A stretch of DNA of 64,000 nt, taken from positions 1,302,001 through 1,366,000 of the forward strand of contig NZ_CP062804.1 in assembly GCF_008801925.2 (NCBI RefSeq), given 5' to 3'. Both the position numbers and the translations under genes were made by a program. The stretch comes from Cupriavidus basilensis. GTDB lineage: Bacteria; Pseudomonadota; Gammaproteobacteria; Burkholderiales; Burkholderiaceae. Shown here piece after piece: positions 51,307 to 60,390 of the stretch (its first letter is position 1; each line of letters opens with the position of its first letter). The notes beneath the pieces were generated by a model. The model worked only from the letters and a program-made list of their open reading frames with translations, made no database searches and was not told where the DNA came from.

Positions 51307-52529
51307 AGCGAGTCGTCATTACCGGAGCCGGCGCAGTCTGCTCGCTGGGCAACGACTGGGCGAGCGTGCGCGAGCGCCTGGCCAGCGGCCGCAATGCGGT
51401 CGTGCAGATGCCGGAGTGGGCCGTCTACAAGGGCCTCAACACGCAGCTTGCGGCACCTGTGCCGCCGTTCACGCTGCCTGCGCATTACACCCGCAAGGTC
51501 ACGCGCGCCATGGGCCGCGTGGCGGTGATGTCGGTGCTGGCCAGCGAGGCCGCCTTGCGCGATGCGGGACTGCTTGGCGATCCGCTGGTGACCAGCGGCA
51601 AGCTTGGCATTGCCTACGGCTCGTCCACCGGCACGCCGTCGGCCGTGGCCGATTTTGGCCGCATGATGATGGACCGCACCACCGAGGACGTCAGCGCCAC
51701 CACCTACATCCGCATGATGCCGCATACCACGGCGGTGAACATCGGCGTGTTCTTCGGCATTACCGGGCGCATCCTCACCACCTCCAGCGCCTGCACCTCG
51801 GGCAGCCAGGGCATCGGCTACGCCTACGAAACCATCCGCAGCGGCCGGCAGGTGGCCATGCTGGCGGGCGGCGCCGAGGAGCTGGATCCCACCGAGGCCG
51901 CCGTGTTCGACACGCTGTTCGCCACCAGCACCTGCAACGACGCGCCGCATGGCACGCCGCGCCCGTTCGACAGCGAGCGCGACGGCCTGGTGCTGGGCGA
52001 GGGCGCCGGCACGCTGGTGCTGGAGGAGCTGGAGCACGCGCTGGCGCGCGGCGCGCGCATCCTGGCAGAGATCGTCGGCTTTGGCACCAACAGCGATGGC
52101 GCCCACGTGACCCAGCCCAAGGCGGACACCATGGCGCAGGCCATGCGCCTGGCGCTGGAGGATGCCGGCCTGCCGGCCTCGGCGATCGGCTACGTCAATG
52201 CCCACGGCACTGCCACGGACCAGGGCGATATCGCCGAGTCCCATGCCACCCGCGAGGTGCTGGGCGACGCGGTGCCGGTGAGTTCGCTGAAGAGCTATAT
52301 GGGCCATACGCTAGGCGCCTGCGGCGCGCTCGAGGCATGGATGACGGTCGAGATGATGCGCGACGGCTGGTTTGCGCCCACCATCAACCTGTCCGACCCG
52401 GACCCGCGCTGTGCCTCGCTTGACTACATCATGGGTGAGGGCAGGCGGCTCGACATCGATCATGCGATGAGCAACAATTTTGCCTTTGGCGGCATCAACA
52501 CGTCGCTGGTGTTCCGCCGCTGGCGTTGA
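51303..52529 (+). CDS. apeR: Beta-ketoacyl-ACP synthase, second copy (ApeR)
   Basis: The 408-residue protein has Cys164 in SSACTSGSQG, His301 in VNAHGTATDQGD and His335 in YMGHTLGACG, a complete set. It resembles FabF and in aryl polyene systems acts as a homodimer distinct from the ApeO/ApeC pair, probably in the first condensation or in supplying an early chain. The 64-bp A-rich spacer after it marks the end of the overlapping block. Confidence 0.92.
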   Translation: MKRVVITGAGAVCSLGNDWASVRERLASGRNAVVQMPEWAVYKGLNTQLAAPVPPFTLPAHYTRKVTRAMGRVAVMSVLASEAALRDAGLLGDPLVTSGKLGIAYGSSTGTPSAVADFGRMMMDRTTEDVSATTYIRMMPHTTAVNIGVFFGITGRILTTSSACTSGSQGIGYAYETIRSGRQVAMLAGGAEELDPTEAAVFDTLFATSTCNDAPHGTPRPFDSERDGLVLGEGAGTLVLEELEHALARGARILAEIVGFGTNSDGAHVTQPKADTMAQAMRLALEDAGLPASAIGYVNAHGTATDQGDIAESHATREVLGDAVPVSSLKSYMGHTLGACGALEAWMTVEMMRDGWFAPTINLSDPDPRCASLDYIMGEGRRLDIDHAMSNNFAFGGINTSLVFRRWR

Positions 52530-52593
52530 TCTGCCAGTACTACCGCGCATTTTCCTCATCAACAAAATCAACAACACCAAGAAAGGAAGGTCA

Positions 52594-53046
52594 ATGAAGC
52601 ACGCTCTCTCCATCCTGGCCGCAACCGCCTCGGCCGCCATGCTGTTGTCCACGCCCGCCGCGGCGCGCGATACCAAGTACATGCTGCCGTTCCAGGAAGT
52701 GCTGGATATGCCGGAAGCACAGGAAAAGCTCGATGGCTCGGTCAAGTTCTTCCTGGCCGGGCAGAAAACGCCCAAGGTCCTGGAGACCAAGGAGAGCGAT
52801 GTGTCCAACCGCAAGACCAACAGCTTTGGCAAGAGCGATGAAGACGCCTGCCGCTGGGCCGCGCTGTCCGCGCTGATCGCGTTCCAGGACAAGGCCAAGA
52901 CCCTCGGCGCCAATGCCGTGGTCGATGTGGTGAGTTACTACAAGAAGGACTCGGTCGCCAGCCCGACCGAGTACGAATGCCATGCCGGCGCCGTGGTGGC
53001 CGGTGTCGCACTCAAGGGCACGTACGCCAAGGTGGCCGGCAAGTAA
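52594..53046 (+). CDS. Small secreted protein of the aryl polyene cluster
   Basis: The 150-residue precursor has a signal peptide (MKHALSILAATASAAMLLST followed by PAAA) and a mature domain with FQEVLDMPEAQEKLDGSVKF, DACRWAALSALIAFQDKAKT and LGANAVVDVVSYYKKDSVAS. Similar proteins are usually annotated as excinuclease ATPase subunits, a misleading name because no ATPase motif is visible. GAAAGGAAGG precedes the ATG. They often accompany aryl polyene genes, and a periplasmic or outer-membrane role is likely, but the function is unknown. Confidence 0.8.
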   Translation: MKHALSILAATASAAMLLSTPAAARDTKYMLPFQEVLDMPEAQEKLDGSVKFFLAGQKTPKVLETKESDVSNRKTNSFGKSDEDACRWAALSALIAFQDKAKTLGANAVVDVVSYYKKDSVASPTEYECHAGAVVAGVALKGTYAKVAGK

Positions 53047-53063
53047 GGCCGCGCGCCCCCGCC

Positions 53064-53762
53064 ATGCCGGCTGCCCCGATCCACGTCCGCGTTGCGTCGG
53101 TAGCTGGCCTGGCGGGACAGGTTCCGCCCGCCAGGCAATGGCTGGGCGCGGACGAAGCGCGCCGCCTGGACGCCCTGCAGGCCGGCCAGCGCGCCGCGCA
53201 GTTCGTGGCTGGGCGCTGGATCGCGCGCCAATTGCTGGCGCAAGCTTACGGTGGCGGCTGGCAGGACTGGACGCTGAGCGCCGCGCCGGACAGCCCGCCG
53301 CAGGCCATTGGGCCTGCGTCCGCCTTTCTCTCCCTTTCCCATTCCGGTGACCACGTCGCTTGTGCTGTCGCGCTGGAACCGCTCGGCTTGGACATCGAGC
53401 GCGTGCTGCCGCGCAAGGGGCTGGACGCGCTGGTGCTTGCGGTCAGCAGCGACGCCGAGCGCGCTGCCTTGCCGGCATTGCGCCCGGGCGGCGATCCGGC
53501 GGCGCAACGCGAGGCCTTCTTCCAGCTCTGGACCTTGAAGGAAGCCTGGCTCAAGCGCGGCGGCGGGGGGCTGTTCCAGACCATGCTCGGACAAGCGGTG
53601 GCGGTATCGCCGGCGGCAACCCCGGCCAGCGCCAATGCTTGCACCTGGCGCCACGGCGATGCCATCCTGGCGATCCACGCCACGCCCCCCCTGTCGTTGT
53701 CGGATACCGCGCCCGCGAACCTGCGCTACTGGTGCCTGACGCCGCCGGCGAATGCGTCCTGA
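53064..53762 (+). CDS. 4'-phosphopantetheinyl transferase of the aryl polyene cluster
   Basis: The 232-residue Sfp-type enzyme has SLSHSGDHVACAVA, the magnesium-binding Asp110 and Glu112 in LGLDIERV, and Glu160 with the following lysine in WTLKEAWLK. It transfers phosphopantetheine from CoA to the serines of the two cluster carrier proteins. It is the last gene of the cluster, 17 bases after the secreted protein gene, and completes a self-contained pathway. Confidence 0.92.
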   Translation: MPAAPIHVRVASVAGLAGQVPPARQWLGADEARRLDALQAGQRAAQFVAGRWIARQLLAQAYGGGWQDWTLSAAPDSPPQAIGPASAFLSLSHSGDHVACAVALEPLGLDIERVLPRKGLDALVLAVSSDAERAALPALRPGGDPAAQREAFFQLWTLKEAWLKRGGGGLFQTMLGQAVAVSPAATPASANACTWRHGDAILAIHATPPLSLSDTAPANLRYWCLTPPANAS

Positions 53763-53832
53763 GCATCACGTCATCGCGGACGCGATCCACGCCACTGCCG
53801 GTACGCCCGGCCAGTGTCGGGGTAAGCCCGGA

Positions 53833-53860
53833 TACCCGCCAATACCCGCCAATACCCCGC
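53833..53860. repeat. Direct repeat TACCCGCCAA in two and a half copies
   Basis: TACCCGCCAA occurs at 53833-53842 and 53843-53852, followed by the partial copy TACCCCGC. It lies in the gap between the phosphopantetheinyl transferase and Rieske genes, 110-140 bases before the Rieske start. Tandem ten-base units fall on the same face of the helix and might be regulator contacts. Confidence 0.7.
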
Positions 53861-53972
53861 GGCAGACAATACATCGCTCGGCACGCCTTCGGTTAGACTG
53901 AGTCCTTGGTTTCGTCCCCTCGCCCATGCAGTCGGCTAATCGAGATACCAGTCTTGCAAGGAGAAGTCCCCC

Positions 53973-55094
53973 ATGCATGCAGTTCCGTTGCTAGATAGCA
54001 GTGCCAACGATAACGATAACGATAGCGATACCCCCGCTCCTGCCGAAGTCCCGCTGCGTGACCTGCGCCGCGTCACCATTCACCCCGATCACTGGTATCC
54101 GCTGGCCTGGTCGCGCGAAGTCAAGCGCGGCAAGGCGCATGGCGTGCGCTTTGCCGGCGAGCCGATCGTGCTGGTGCGCACGGCGTCCGGCGCGGTGTTC
54201 GCGCTCGAGGATCGTTGCGCGCACCGGCAAGTGCCCTTGCATGCGGGCGTGGTCGACGGCGAATCGATCCGTTGCTGCTATCACGGCTGGACCTATGACT
54301 GCACCGGCCGCTGCATCGATGTGCCTTACCTGGGCCGCGAGCGCCTGCCCAACGGCGTGCGCTCCTACCCTTGCCGCGAGGTGCAAGGGCTGATCTTCGT
54401 GTTTCCCGGCAGCGCGGTGCTGGCCGACGAAACCCCGTTGCCCAGCCTGGGCTCGGTGGCCAACAAGGCCTACAAGACGCGGCGTTTTGGCCGCGAGGTC
54501 AAATGCCATTACTCGTTCATGCATGAGAACCTGATGGACATGAACCATCAGTTCCTGCACCGGCGGCAGATGGGGCAGATGCGCGCCCGCTCGCTGGGCC
54601 GCCGGCGCGGTGACGGCTGGGTCGAGGTGGACTACACCTTCGCGCGCGAGCAAGGCAAGCAGCCGGTGGGTGAAGCGCTGGTGTTCGGCGGCGGCAACAA
54701 GGGCAGCAAGGGCGGGCAAGCCGGCAAGGACGTGATGACTGTCCGCACCCTGTATCCCTACCAGACGCTGCAGATCCGTACTTCGGATGCCACGCTGGTG
54801 ATGGACCTGTGGATCGTCTACGTGCCGCTCGATGCCGAGCAGCGCACCAACCGCACGTTCGGACTGCTCTCGATCAAGAAGCCCGGCATTCCCGGCATAC
54901 TGAATCTGGCCTGGCCGCTGCTGGTGTGGTTTACCGAGCGGATCTTCAAGGAGGACCGCTGGATCGTCGAGAGCGAGCAGGCGGCGCATGACGAGCAGGG
55001 CGCCGACTGGAACCAGGAGGTGTTCCCGGTCATCAACGAACTGCGCGACCTGCTGCGCGAATGCGGCATGCCGGAAGCGTCAGCCGGGAGTTGA
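53973..55094 (+). CDS. Rieske non-heme iron oxygenase, alpha-subunit type
   Basis: The 373-residue protein has an N-terminal Rieske [2Fe-2S] domain with Cys82 and His84 (CAHRQVPLHAG), and Cys101 and His104 (CCYHGW). The C-terminal catalytic domain has the iron motif ENLMDMNHQFLH (an Asp and two His). A short acidic N-terminal tract with a repeat of Asn-Asp comes from GATAAC units. It is a single-component-looking ring hydroxylase or demethylase that needs a reductase from elsewhere. It follows the aryl polyene cluster by 210 bases on the same strand and faces an IclR regulator. Either a separate aromatic degradation gene or a pigment-tailoring enzyme is possible. Confidence 0.88.
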   Translation: MHAVPLLDSSANDNDNDSDTPAPAEVPLRDLRRVTIHPDHWYPLAWSREVKRGKAHGVRFAGEPIVLVRTASGAVFALEDRCAHRQVPLHAGVVDGESIRCCYHGWTYDCTGRCIDVPYLGRERLPNGVRSYPCREVQGLIFVFPGSAVLADETPLPSLGSVANKAYKTRRFGREVKCHYSFMHENLMDMNHQFLHRRQMGQMRARSLGRRRGDGWVEVDYTFAREQGKQPVGEALVFGGGNKGSKGGQAGKDVMTVRTLYPYQTLQIRTSDATLVMDLWIVYVPLDAEQRTNRTFGLLSIKKPGIPGILNLAWPLLVWFTERIFKEDRWIVESEQAAHDEQGADWNQEVFPVINELRDLLRECGMPEASAGS

Positions 55095-55108
55095 CGATAG
55101 GCTGATGG

Positions 55109-55894
55109 CTATTGCGAGAACCGGCTGCGCTCGTCGCGCTCGAGCGCGGAGCAGGCCGTCCTGAGGATGGCCGAGAAGCGCGTCAGCGCGGGCTCGATGC
55201 GGTACGCCGGCCCGGCAATGGAAATCCCGTAGCATTCTCCCGACAGCCGCACCGGCCAGGCTAGCGCGCCAACATCGGGCAGCGACTCGCCCAGGTTGAT
55301 GAAGCAGCCTTGCTCGGCGGACTTCTTCAGCTCGGCTTCCAGTTGCGCCGCATTGGCTACCGTGCGTGGCGTGAAGCGCTCGAAGCTGAGCTGCGCGATC
55401 AGCGCGCTGCGCTCGTCCTCGGGCATGACGGATAGCAAGGCCTTGCCGATCGAGTTCGCATGGAGCTCTCGCCGCTCGCCTGCGGTGGCGATATAGCGGA
55501 TCGCATGCGGGGATTCGAGCACGTCCAGGTACACCACCCACCGGCCTTCATGCAGCTTGCCGATCACCACGGTCTCGCCGGTGGCCGCACGCAGCTCGTT
55601 CATGGTGCCGTGGACCCGGTCCAGCACCGGGTCGTGCCGCGCGATCTGCTGCGCCATGGCCAGCAGGCGGCCCGTGGGGTAATAGCCCTGGCGGCGGCCG
55701 GTCTCGTACAGGTAACCCAGCGAGGTCAGGGTGCGGATCAGCGCCAGGCAGCTCGATGCCGGCACCGCCAGCAACCGGGCCAGCTCCGAGAGCGACAGCG
55801 CGCGCCGCTCGCGCGCGAAGGTTTCGATGATCTCGAGCACGCGTAACGCCGTCTTCACGTTCATCGGCGGCGCTTTGTTGTCGTTGGCGGTCAT
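55109..55894 (-). CDS. IclR-family transcriptional regulator
   Basis: The 261-residue protein has an N-terminal winged helix-turn-helix (ALRVLEIIETFARERRALSL followed by SELARLLAVPASSCLALIRT, residues about 16-55) and a C-terminal IclR effector domain (GKLHEGRWVVYLDVLESPHA and SIGKALLSVMPEDERSALIA). It is convergent with the Rieske oxygenase gene (14 bases between stops). The family senses aromatic or organic acids, so it is a likely regulator of that gene; no other catabolic gene lies nearby. Confidence 0.9.
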   Translation of the reverse strand: MTANDNKAPPMNVKTALRVLEIIETFARERRALSLSELARLLAVPASSCLALIRTLTSLGYLYETGRRQGYYPTGRLLAMAQQIARHDPVLDRVHGTMNELRAATGETVVIGKLHEGRWVVYLDVLESPHAIRYIATAGERRELHANSIGKALLSVMPEDERSALIAQLSFERFTPRTVANAAQLEAELKKSAEQGCFINLGESLPDVGALAWPVRLSGECYGISIAGPAYRIEPALTRFSAILRTACSALERDERSRFSQ

Positions 55895-55992
55895 GAGTGG
55901 GGCAGGCCCGGATTGGTCGGAAGAGAAGCACTTATCATAGTCGATCGTCCCATGGCCCCATGGCCGACCGCGCTGCTCCCCGATGCCGTGGC

Positions 55993-58521
55993 TTAATAGC
56001 TCACGTTCAGCCCGAGCCGGAAGCTGCGCGGCGTGCCGTAGAAGGCCGAGTTGGAGCTGGTGTAGTAGCGCTTGTCGAACAGGTTGTAGATGTTGAGCGT
56101 GGCCGAGATCGTCTTGGTGATGGGGTAGCGCGCCATCAGGTCCGCCACCGAGTAGCTGCCCTGCGTGGACCGCGCATTCAGGGGGCCCGTGTTGTCGCTG
56201 TAGATCTGGCTCTGCCAGCGCAGGCCGCCGCCCACAGTCAGGCCGTTGCCCACGGCGGCAATGCGGTAGGTGGTAAAGAGCTTGAAGGTGTTCTGCGGGA
56301 TATTGGTGTTGAGCGCAATGCCGTCCTTGTCCTGGGACAGGTTGCGCGAAAAGCTGACGGTAGCCTGCCAGTCGCGCGCCAGCTGGCCGGCGGCTTCCAG
56401 CTCGAAGCCGCGTGTCTTGGCGCCCGAGGCGCCGTAGTACGCCTGCGAGCCGTCGGGCGCGAAGGCGCCGGGAATCGCCACGGCCAGGTTGTCCTGCTTG
56501 ACCCAGTAGAGCGCGCCGCTCACATTGAGCTGGTTGTTGAAGAACGCGCCCTTGCCACCCACTTCATAGCCATTGCCGACCACCGGGTCGATGAAGCTGC
56601 CGCTGAGGGTGCGGTTGTTCTGCGGCTTGAAGATACTCGTTTAGCTGGCGTAGGCAGACCAGTGCCTGGAGAGGTCATAGACCACGCCCACGTAGGGGGT
56701 GACCTTGCCATTCGCGGAGCGGTTGTCGACGGTGGTCTGGCCGGTGCTGGTGACCGAGTCGCGGGTGTCGGTGCTCCAGTTGGTGATGCGCGCGCCAAGC
56801 AGCACGGACAAGGCATCCGTCGGGCGCAGCCGGGCCGTGGCATATGCGGCGGTGGTTTGCTCGGCGTAGTTGTACCTGCCGACGGGCGGGTTCTGTGCGA
56901 TGCCCGGCGTGCGGCCATCCCAGGTGTAGATGTTGGCAATGCTGCCGTCCCAGCCATCGGGGCGCCAGAGCTGGTAAGTGGCGTTGTCGTAGGAGGTGCG
57001 CGCGAAGGTGGCGCCGAACACCATCTCATGCTCGCGGCCTAGCAGGCTGAAGGGCCCGGTGGCATAGAGGTCGACACTGGTCTGGTCCGGCTTGCCGCTC
57101 CAGCGGCCGCCCCAGAGGGCCAGGCCGGCGCCCGTGCTGCGGTCGGGAAAGCCGCTGTTCGCGTAGCCGAAGACCTCGTCGTAGCCGTAGGTGTCCTGGC
57201 TGACCGTGCCCTTGATGCGCCACGCGTTGTCGAAACGGTGCTCGAGCGAAGCGAACAGGCTCTGGTTGCGCCGGTACGAGTAAGCCCAGTCGGCGGCGGA
57301 CGATTTCGAGCGCGCCCAGTCCGTGCGTGTGCCGTCCGCGAAGTACAGGGGCAGGCCGGAGCGGGCGTGCCCTTGTACATCGAAGCTCTGCAGCGAGAAG
57401 CCCAGGGTCGCCAGCGTGGAGGGGGTCAGGTCGGCCTCGACCACGCCGTAGACGATCTCGCGGCGCTCGTGCAGGCGTTCCACGCTGCCATTGTTTTCCT
57501 GGTAAGCGGCGACCACGCGGCCGCGCACGGTGCCGGCCTCGTTGAACGGGGAGGACACATCCACCCCGAAGCGCCGGTAGTCCCACGAGCCGCCTTCGAC
57601 GCTGGCCGATGCCTGGAAGTCCCGCGTGGGCCGCTTGCGCACCATGTTGATGGTGGCCCCGGGCGAGCCGATGCCGTTCATCAGGCCGGTGGCGCCGCGC
57701 ACCACTTCCACGCGGTCGTAGATGGCCATGTCGCTGGTCTGGAACAAGCCGCCAAAGCCACTGTTGAGCTGCAGCACGCCATCAAGCTGGAAGTTCTCCA
57801 CGGCAAAGCCGCGCGCGTACACGCTGCTGCTGTCGGAGCCCAGGTTGCCGCCCTGGTTGAGGGTAAGGCCCGGGGTCTGGGTGATGACGTCGGTCAGCGC
57901 GTTCAAGCCCTGGTCGTCCATCTGCTGGCGGGTCATGACGCTGACCGACTGCGGCGTTTCGCGCAGGCTGATGCCCAAGCGGGTGGCGGTGCTGCTGGCA
58001 TCGCTGGTGTACGAGCCGCTGCCCTCCGTGATGCCGTCACCCGGCCCGCTGGCCGTGACTTTGACCTCCGCCAGCATGGGGCCGCCAGCCGACGCGAGCG
58101 CGGCGGATGGCGCGCTGCGCTTGCGCAGGCGATAGCCGCCACTGGGGCCGCTGACTGCCTCGAGTTGCTGGCCGGACAGCAGCTTGGCCAGCGCTTCGGC
58201 AACGGTGTAGGTGCCGCGCAGGCCTTCGCTGCGCAGGCCCTGGGTGAGCTCCGGATCGATGGCGACGAGCACCCCCGCTTCGCGGCCAAAGCGCCCGAGC
58301 ACCTGGTCCAGCGAGCCCGCGCCGATGTCGTATGCCTTGCTGCTGGCCGGGGCGGCCTGCGCCTGGGCGATGGCAGGCATCGTCGCTGTCGCGCCCAGCG
58401 CGCAGCCGAGCAGGGCGGCGCGTAGCGCCAGCACCAGCGGCGTGTGCCGGTGGCGGCTGCGAGGCTGTGGCGAGGGCATGTTCCCTTGCAGGTTGGTGCA
58501 AGCGTTGGGGCGGTGCGCCAT
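55993..58521 (-). pseudogene. TonB-dependent siderophore receptor broken by an in-frame stop
   Basis: An 843-codon frame encodes a signal peptide, an N-terminal secretin/TonB signalling domain (SLDQVLGRFGREAGVLVAID), a plug (TRLGISLRETPQSVSVMTRQ followed by QMDDQG) and a beta barrel ending LNVSY. A TAA at 56641-56643 interrupts the barrel after SAYAS. The same frame continues TSIFKPQNNRTLSGSFIDPV to a normal C-terminus, so only one codon is changed, probably from a tyrosine codon. The truncated form would lack about 215 residues and be inactive unless read through. The start at 58521 has AGAGGAA upstream. With FecI and FecR next to it this should be a FecA/FpvA-type signalling receptor. Confidence 0.85.
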
Positions 58522-58694
58522 GGTGCGGATTCCTCTTGGTTCTCGTGTCATTGAATGGCTTTTGGCTGCATGGCGGTGTGGCTGCTGCAGCGTTGCTAAT
58601 TCACTTGATGCGCGAGACATGGAAAGCTGCCGCCCGTGGCCAAAATAGGGTTGGGAGACAAGCTGAGGAACGAGGCGCATGCGCTGCGCCGTGC

Positions 58695-59750
58695 CTACCT
58701 CGGTGCCACGCGGACCCAGTAGCGCGTGAGGTAACGCACCTGCACGGGCAGCGTTTGCTCAAGGATGGCGAGCACCGCATCGGTGTTGTCGAGCGGGAAG
58801 GCGCCCGACACGCGCAGGGCGGCGAGCGCCGGATCGCACCGCAGGCTGCCGGCGCGGTAGCGCGCCAGCTCCGCGATGAACTGGCCCAGCGGCATTTGTT
58901 CCGCCACGAGCATGCCGTCGAGCCATGCGCTGGCTTGCGGGTGGATGATGGATGGCGTATCGATGGTGGTGGACGTGAACGCGGTTTCCTGGCCCGCATC
59001 AAGGCGAAACGGCGCGCTGCCCTGGCGCGTGCGGATCCGCACCGCGCCCTCCAGCACCGAGACGTTGATCGGGTCGCGCTTGTCGCTGGTGCCGTCGGAC
59101 GAGAGCTGCCCTTCGCGGAGGATGAAGCGCGTGCCCAGCGGCGTGATGCTGCCGTTGCGGGTCGTGACGCTGAAGGGCCTGGCGGCCGGGTCGTGACCTG
59201 TGGTGACCTGGATTTCGCCGGCGAGGAAGACCAGTTCGCGCAGCGCCGGCGTGAAGCGCACGTCGATGGCGGTGCCGGTATTGAGCACCACCCGGGTGCC
59301 GTCGGCCAGTGCGATGGTGCGGCGCTCGCCGCTGCCGGTGCGGTAGTCCGCGGCAAGGGCGTTCAGGGTGTTCCAGCCGCGCCCGGAGAACGGCTCGCCC
59401 GCCAGCCACGCACCGCCTGCCGCGATGCCCACGCCAGCCATTGATTTCAGCACGCTGCGGCGGGAGACGCTGCCGACGCGGTGGACGCGCCCGGCGGTGC
59501 CGCCAGGGCTGGCCACATGGAGCGCCTTGCGGGCGACGGACGGTGGCATCTGGTCCAGGCCGGCGCGCAGGTCCTGGCCGAGCAGGGCCATGCGCCGCCA
59601 GGCGAGCTCGTGAGCCTGGTCGGCCTGGCGCCATTGCTCGCAAGCCGCATGGTCGGCGGCGGTGGCCTCACCGGATTGCAGGCGCGACATCCATTGCGCC
59701 GCCGCCTCGACGATTTGCATGTCGATGCGCCCGCTGGCGGGCTTCGTCAT
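58695..59750 (-). CDS. FecR-family anti-sigma factor
   Basis: The 351-residue protein has a cytoplasmic N-terminal domain (AAQWMSRLQSGEATAADHAA), one membrane segment near residue 100 (AGVGIAAGGAWLAG) and a periplasmic FecR domain (RRTIALADGTRVVLNTGTAI followed by DVRFTPALRELVFLAGEI) with a C-terminal STN-like segment. It would relay the receptor signal to the sigma factor encoded upstream, whose stop overlaps its start by 4 bases. With the downstream receptor gene broken, the circuit may be silent. Confidence 0.92.
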   Translation of the reverse strand: MTKPASGRIDMQIVEAAAQWMSRLQSGEATAADHAACEQWRQADQAHELAWRRMALLGQDLRAGLDQMPPSVARKALHVASPGGTAGRVHRVGSVSRRSVLKSMAGVGIAAGGAWLAGEPFSGRGWNTLNALAADYRTGSGERRTIALADGTRVVLNTGTAIDVRFTPALRELVFLAGEIQVTTGHDPAARPFSVTTRNGSITPLGTRFILREGQLSSDGTSDKRDPINVSVLEGAVRIRTRQGSAPFRLDAGQETAFTSTTIDTPSIIHPQASAWLDGMLVAEQMPLGQFIAELARYRAGSLRCDPALAALRVSGAFPLDNTDAVLAILEQTLPVQVRYLTRYWVRVAPR

Positions 59751-60256
59751 CCGTACACCGCGGTATAGCAATGCAGGAAGGCCTTGCTCATCCATTTCTG
59801 GACCACGTTGACGGTGACGCCGAGCTGTTGCGCGATGTCCTTGTAGGCCAGGCCGTCCAGTTGCGACAGCAGGAAGGCCTCGCACACGCGCGGGGGAAGC
59901 TGCTCGAGCACCGTGCTGACGGCGGTGAGTGCCTCCACCACCAGGGCGCGGGTCTCGGGCGACGGGGCGGCGGCTTCGGGCTGCAGGGCGAGCGCTTCCA
60001 GGTAGGCGCGTTCCAGCGCCAGGCGCCGGAAATACTGCGCGGCCAGGCGGCTTGCTACGGTGGTCAGGTAGGCGCGCGGCTCGCGTAGCGAACTGGTGTC
60101 GCAAGCCACCAGGAGCCGTGCAAATGTGTCCTGGGCCAGGTCGGCTGCATTGTCCGCATTGCCCAGCTTGCGCCATAGCAGGTTGACGAGCCAGCCGTGG
60201 TGACTGCGGTAAAGCGCGTGGAGTTCGGACTGGGGAAGGGTGTCTGCCGTGGCCAT
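59747..60256 (-). CDS. FecI-like ECF sigma factor
   Basis: The 169-residue protein has sigma region 2 (ADLAQDTFARLLVACDTSSL followed by REPRAYLTTVASRLAAQYFR) and region 4 (LPPRVCEAFLLSQLDGLAYK followed by DIAQQLGVTVNVVQKW), as in FecI and PvdS-type iron-starvation factors. I choose the ATG at 60256, where family similarity begins, rather than 60373, which would place the Fur-box-like site inside the gene. It is expected to activate the receptor gene, and is itself probably repressed by Fur with iron. Confidence 0.9.
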   Translation of the reverse strand: MATADTLPQSELHALYRSHHGWLVNLLWRKLGNADNAADLAQDTFARLLVACDTSSLREPRAYLTTVASRLAAQYFRRLALERAYLEALALQPEAAAPSPETRALVVEALTAVSTVLEQLPPRVCEAFLLSQLDGLAYKDIAQQLGVTVNVVQKWMSKAFLHCYTAVYG

Positions 60257-60296
60257 GGCGCCTGTGTGATGCGGGCGCCCGGCGCCAAACGCTATT

Positions 60297-60315
60297 GAGA
60301 ATGATTCGCATTGTA
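60297..60315. promoter_or_regulatory. Fur-box-like site upstream of the sigma factor
   Basis: GAGAATGATTCGCATTGTA matches 13 of 19 bases of the canonical Fur box GATAATGATAATCATTATC and lies 41-59 bases upstream of the sigma-factor start, a usual place for iron repression. Confidence 0.7.
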
Positions 60316-60390
60316 TGTGAGATCGTGACTCAAAGACAAGGCATGGATCCGCCGCCGGCACGGATCGGCACATTCCCTACACGGGCGCCG

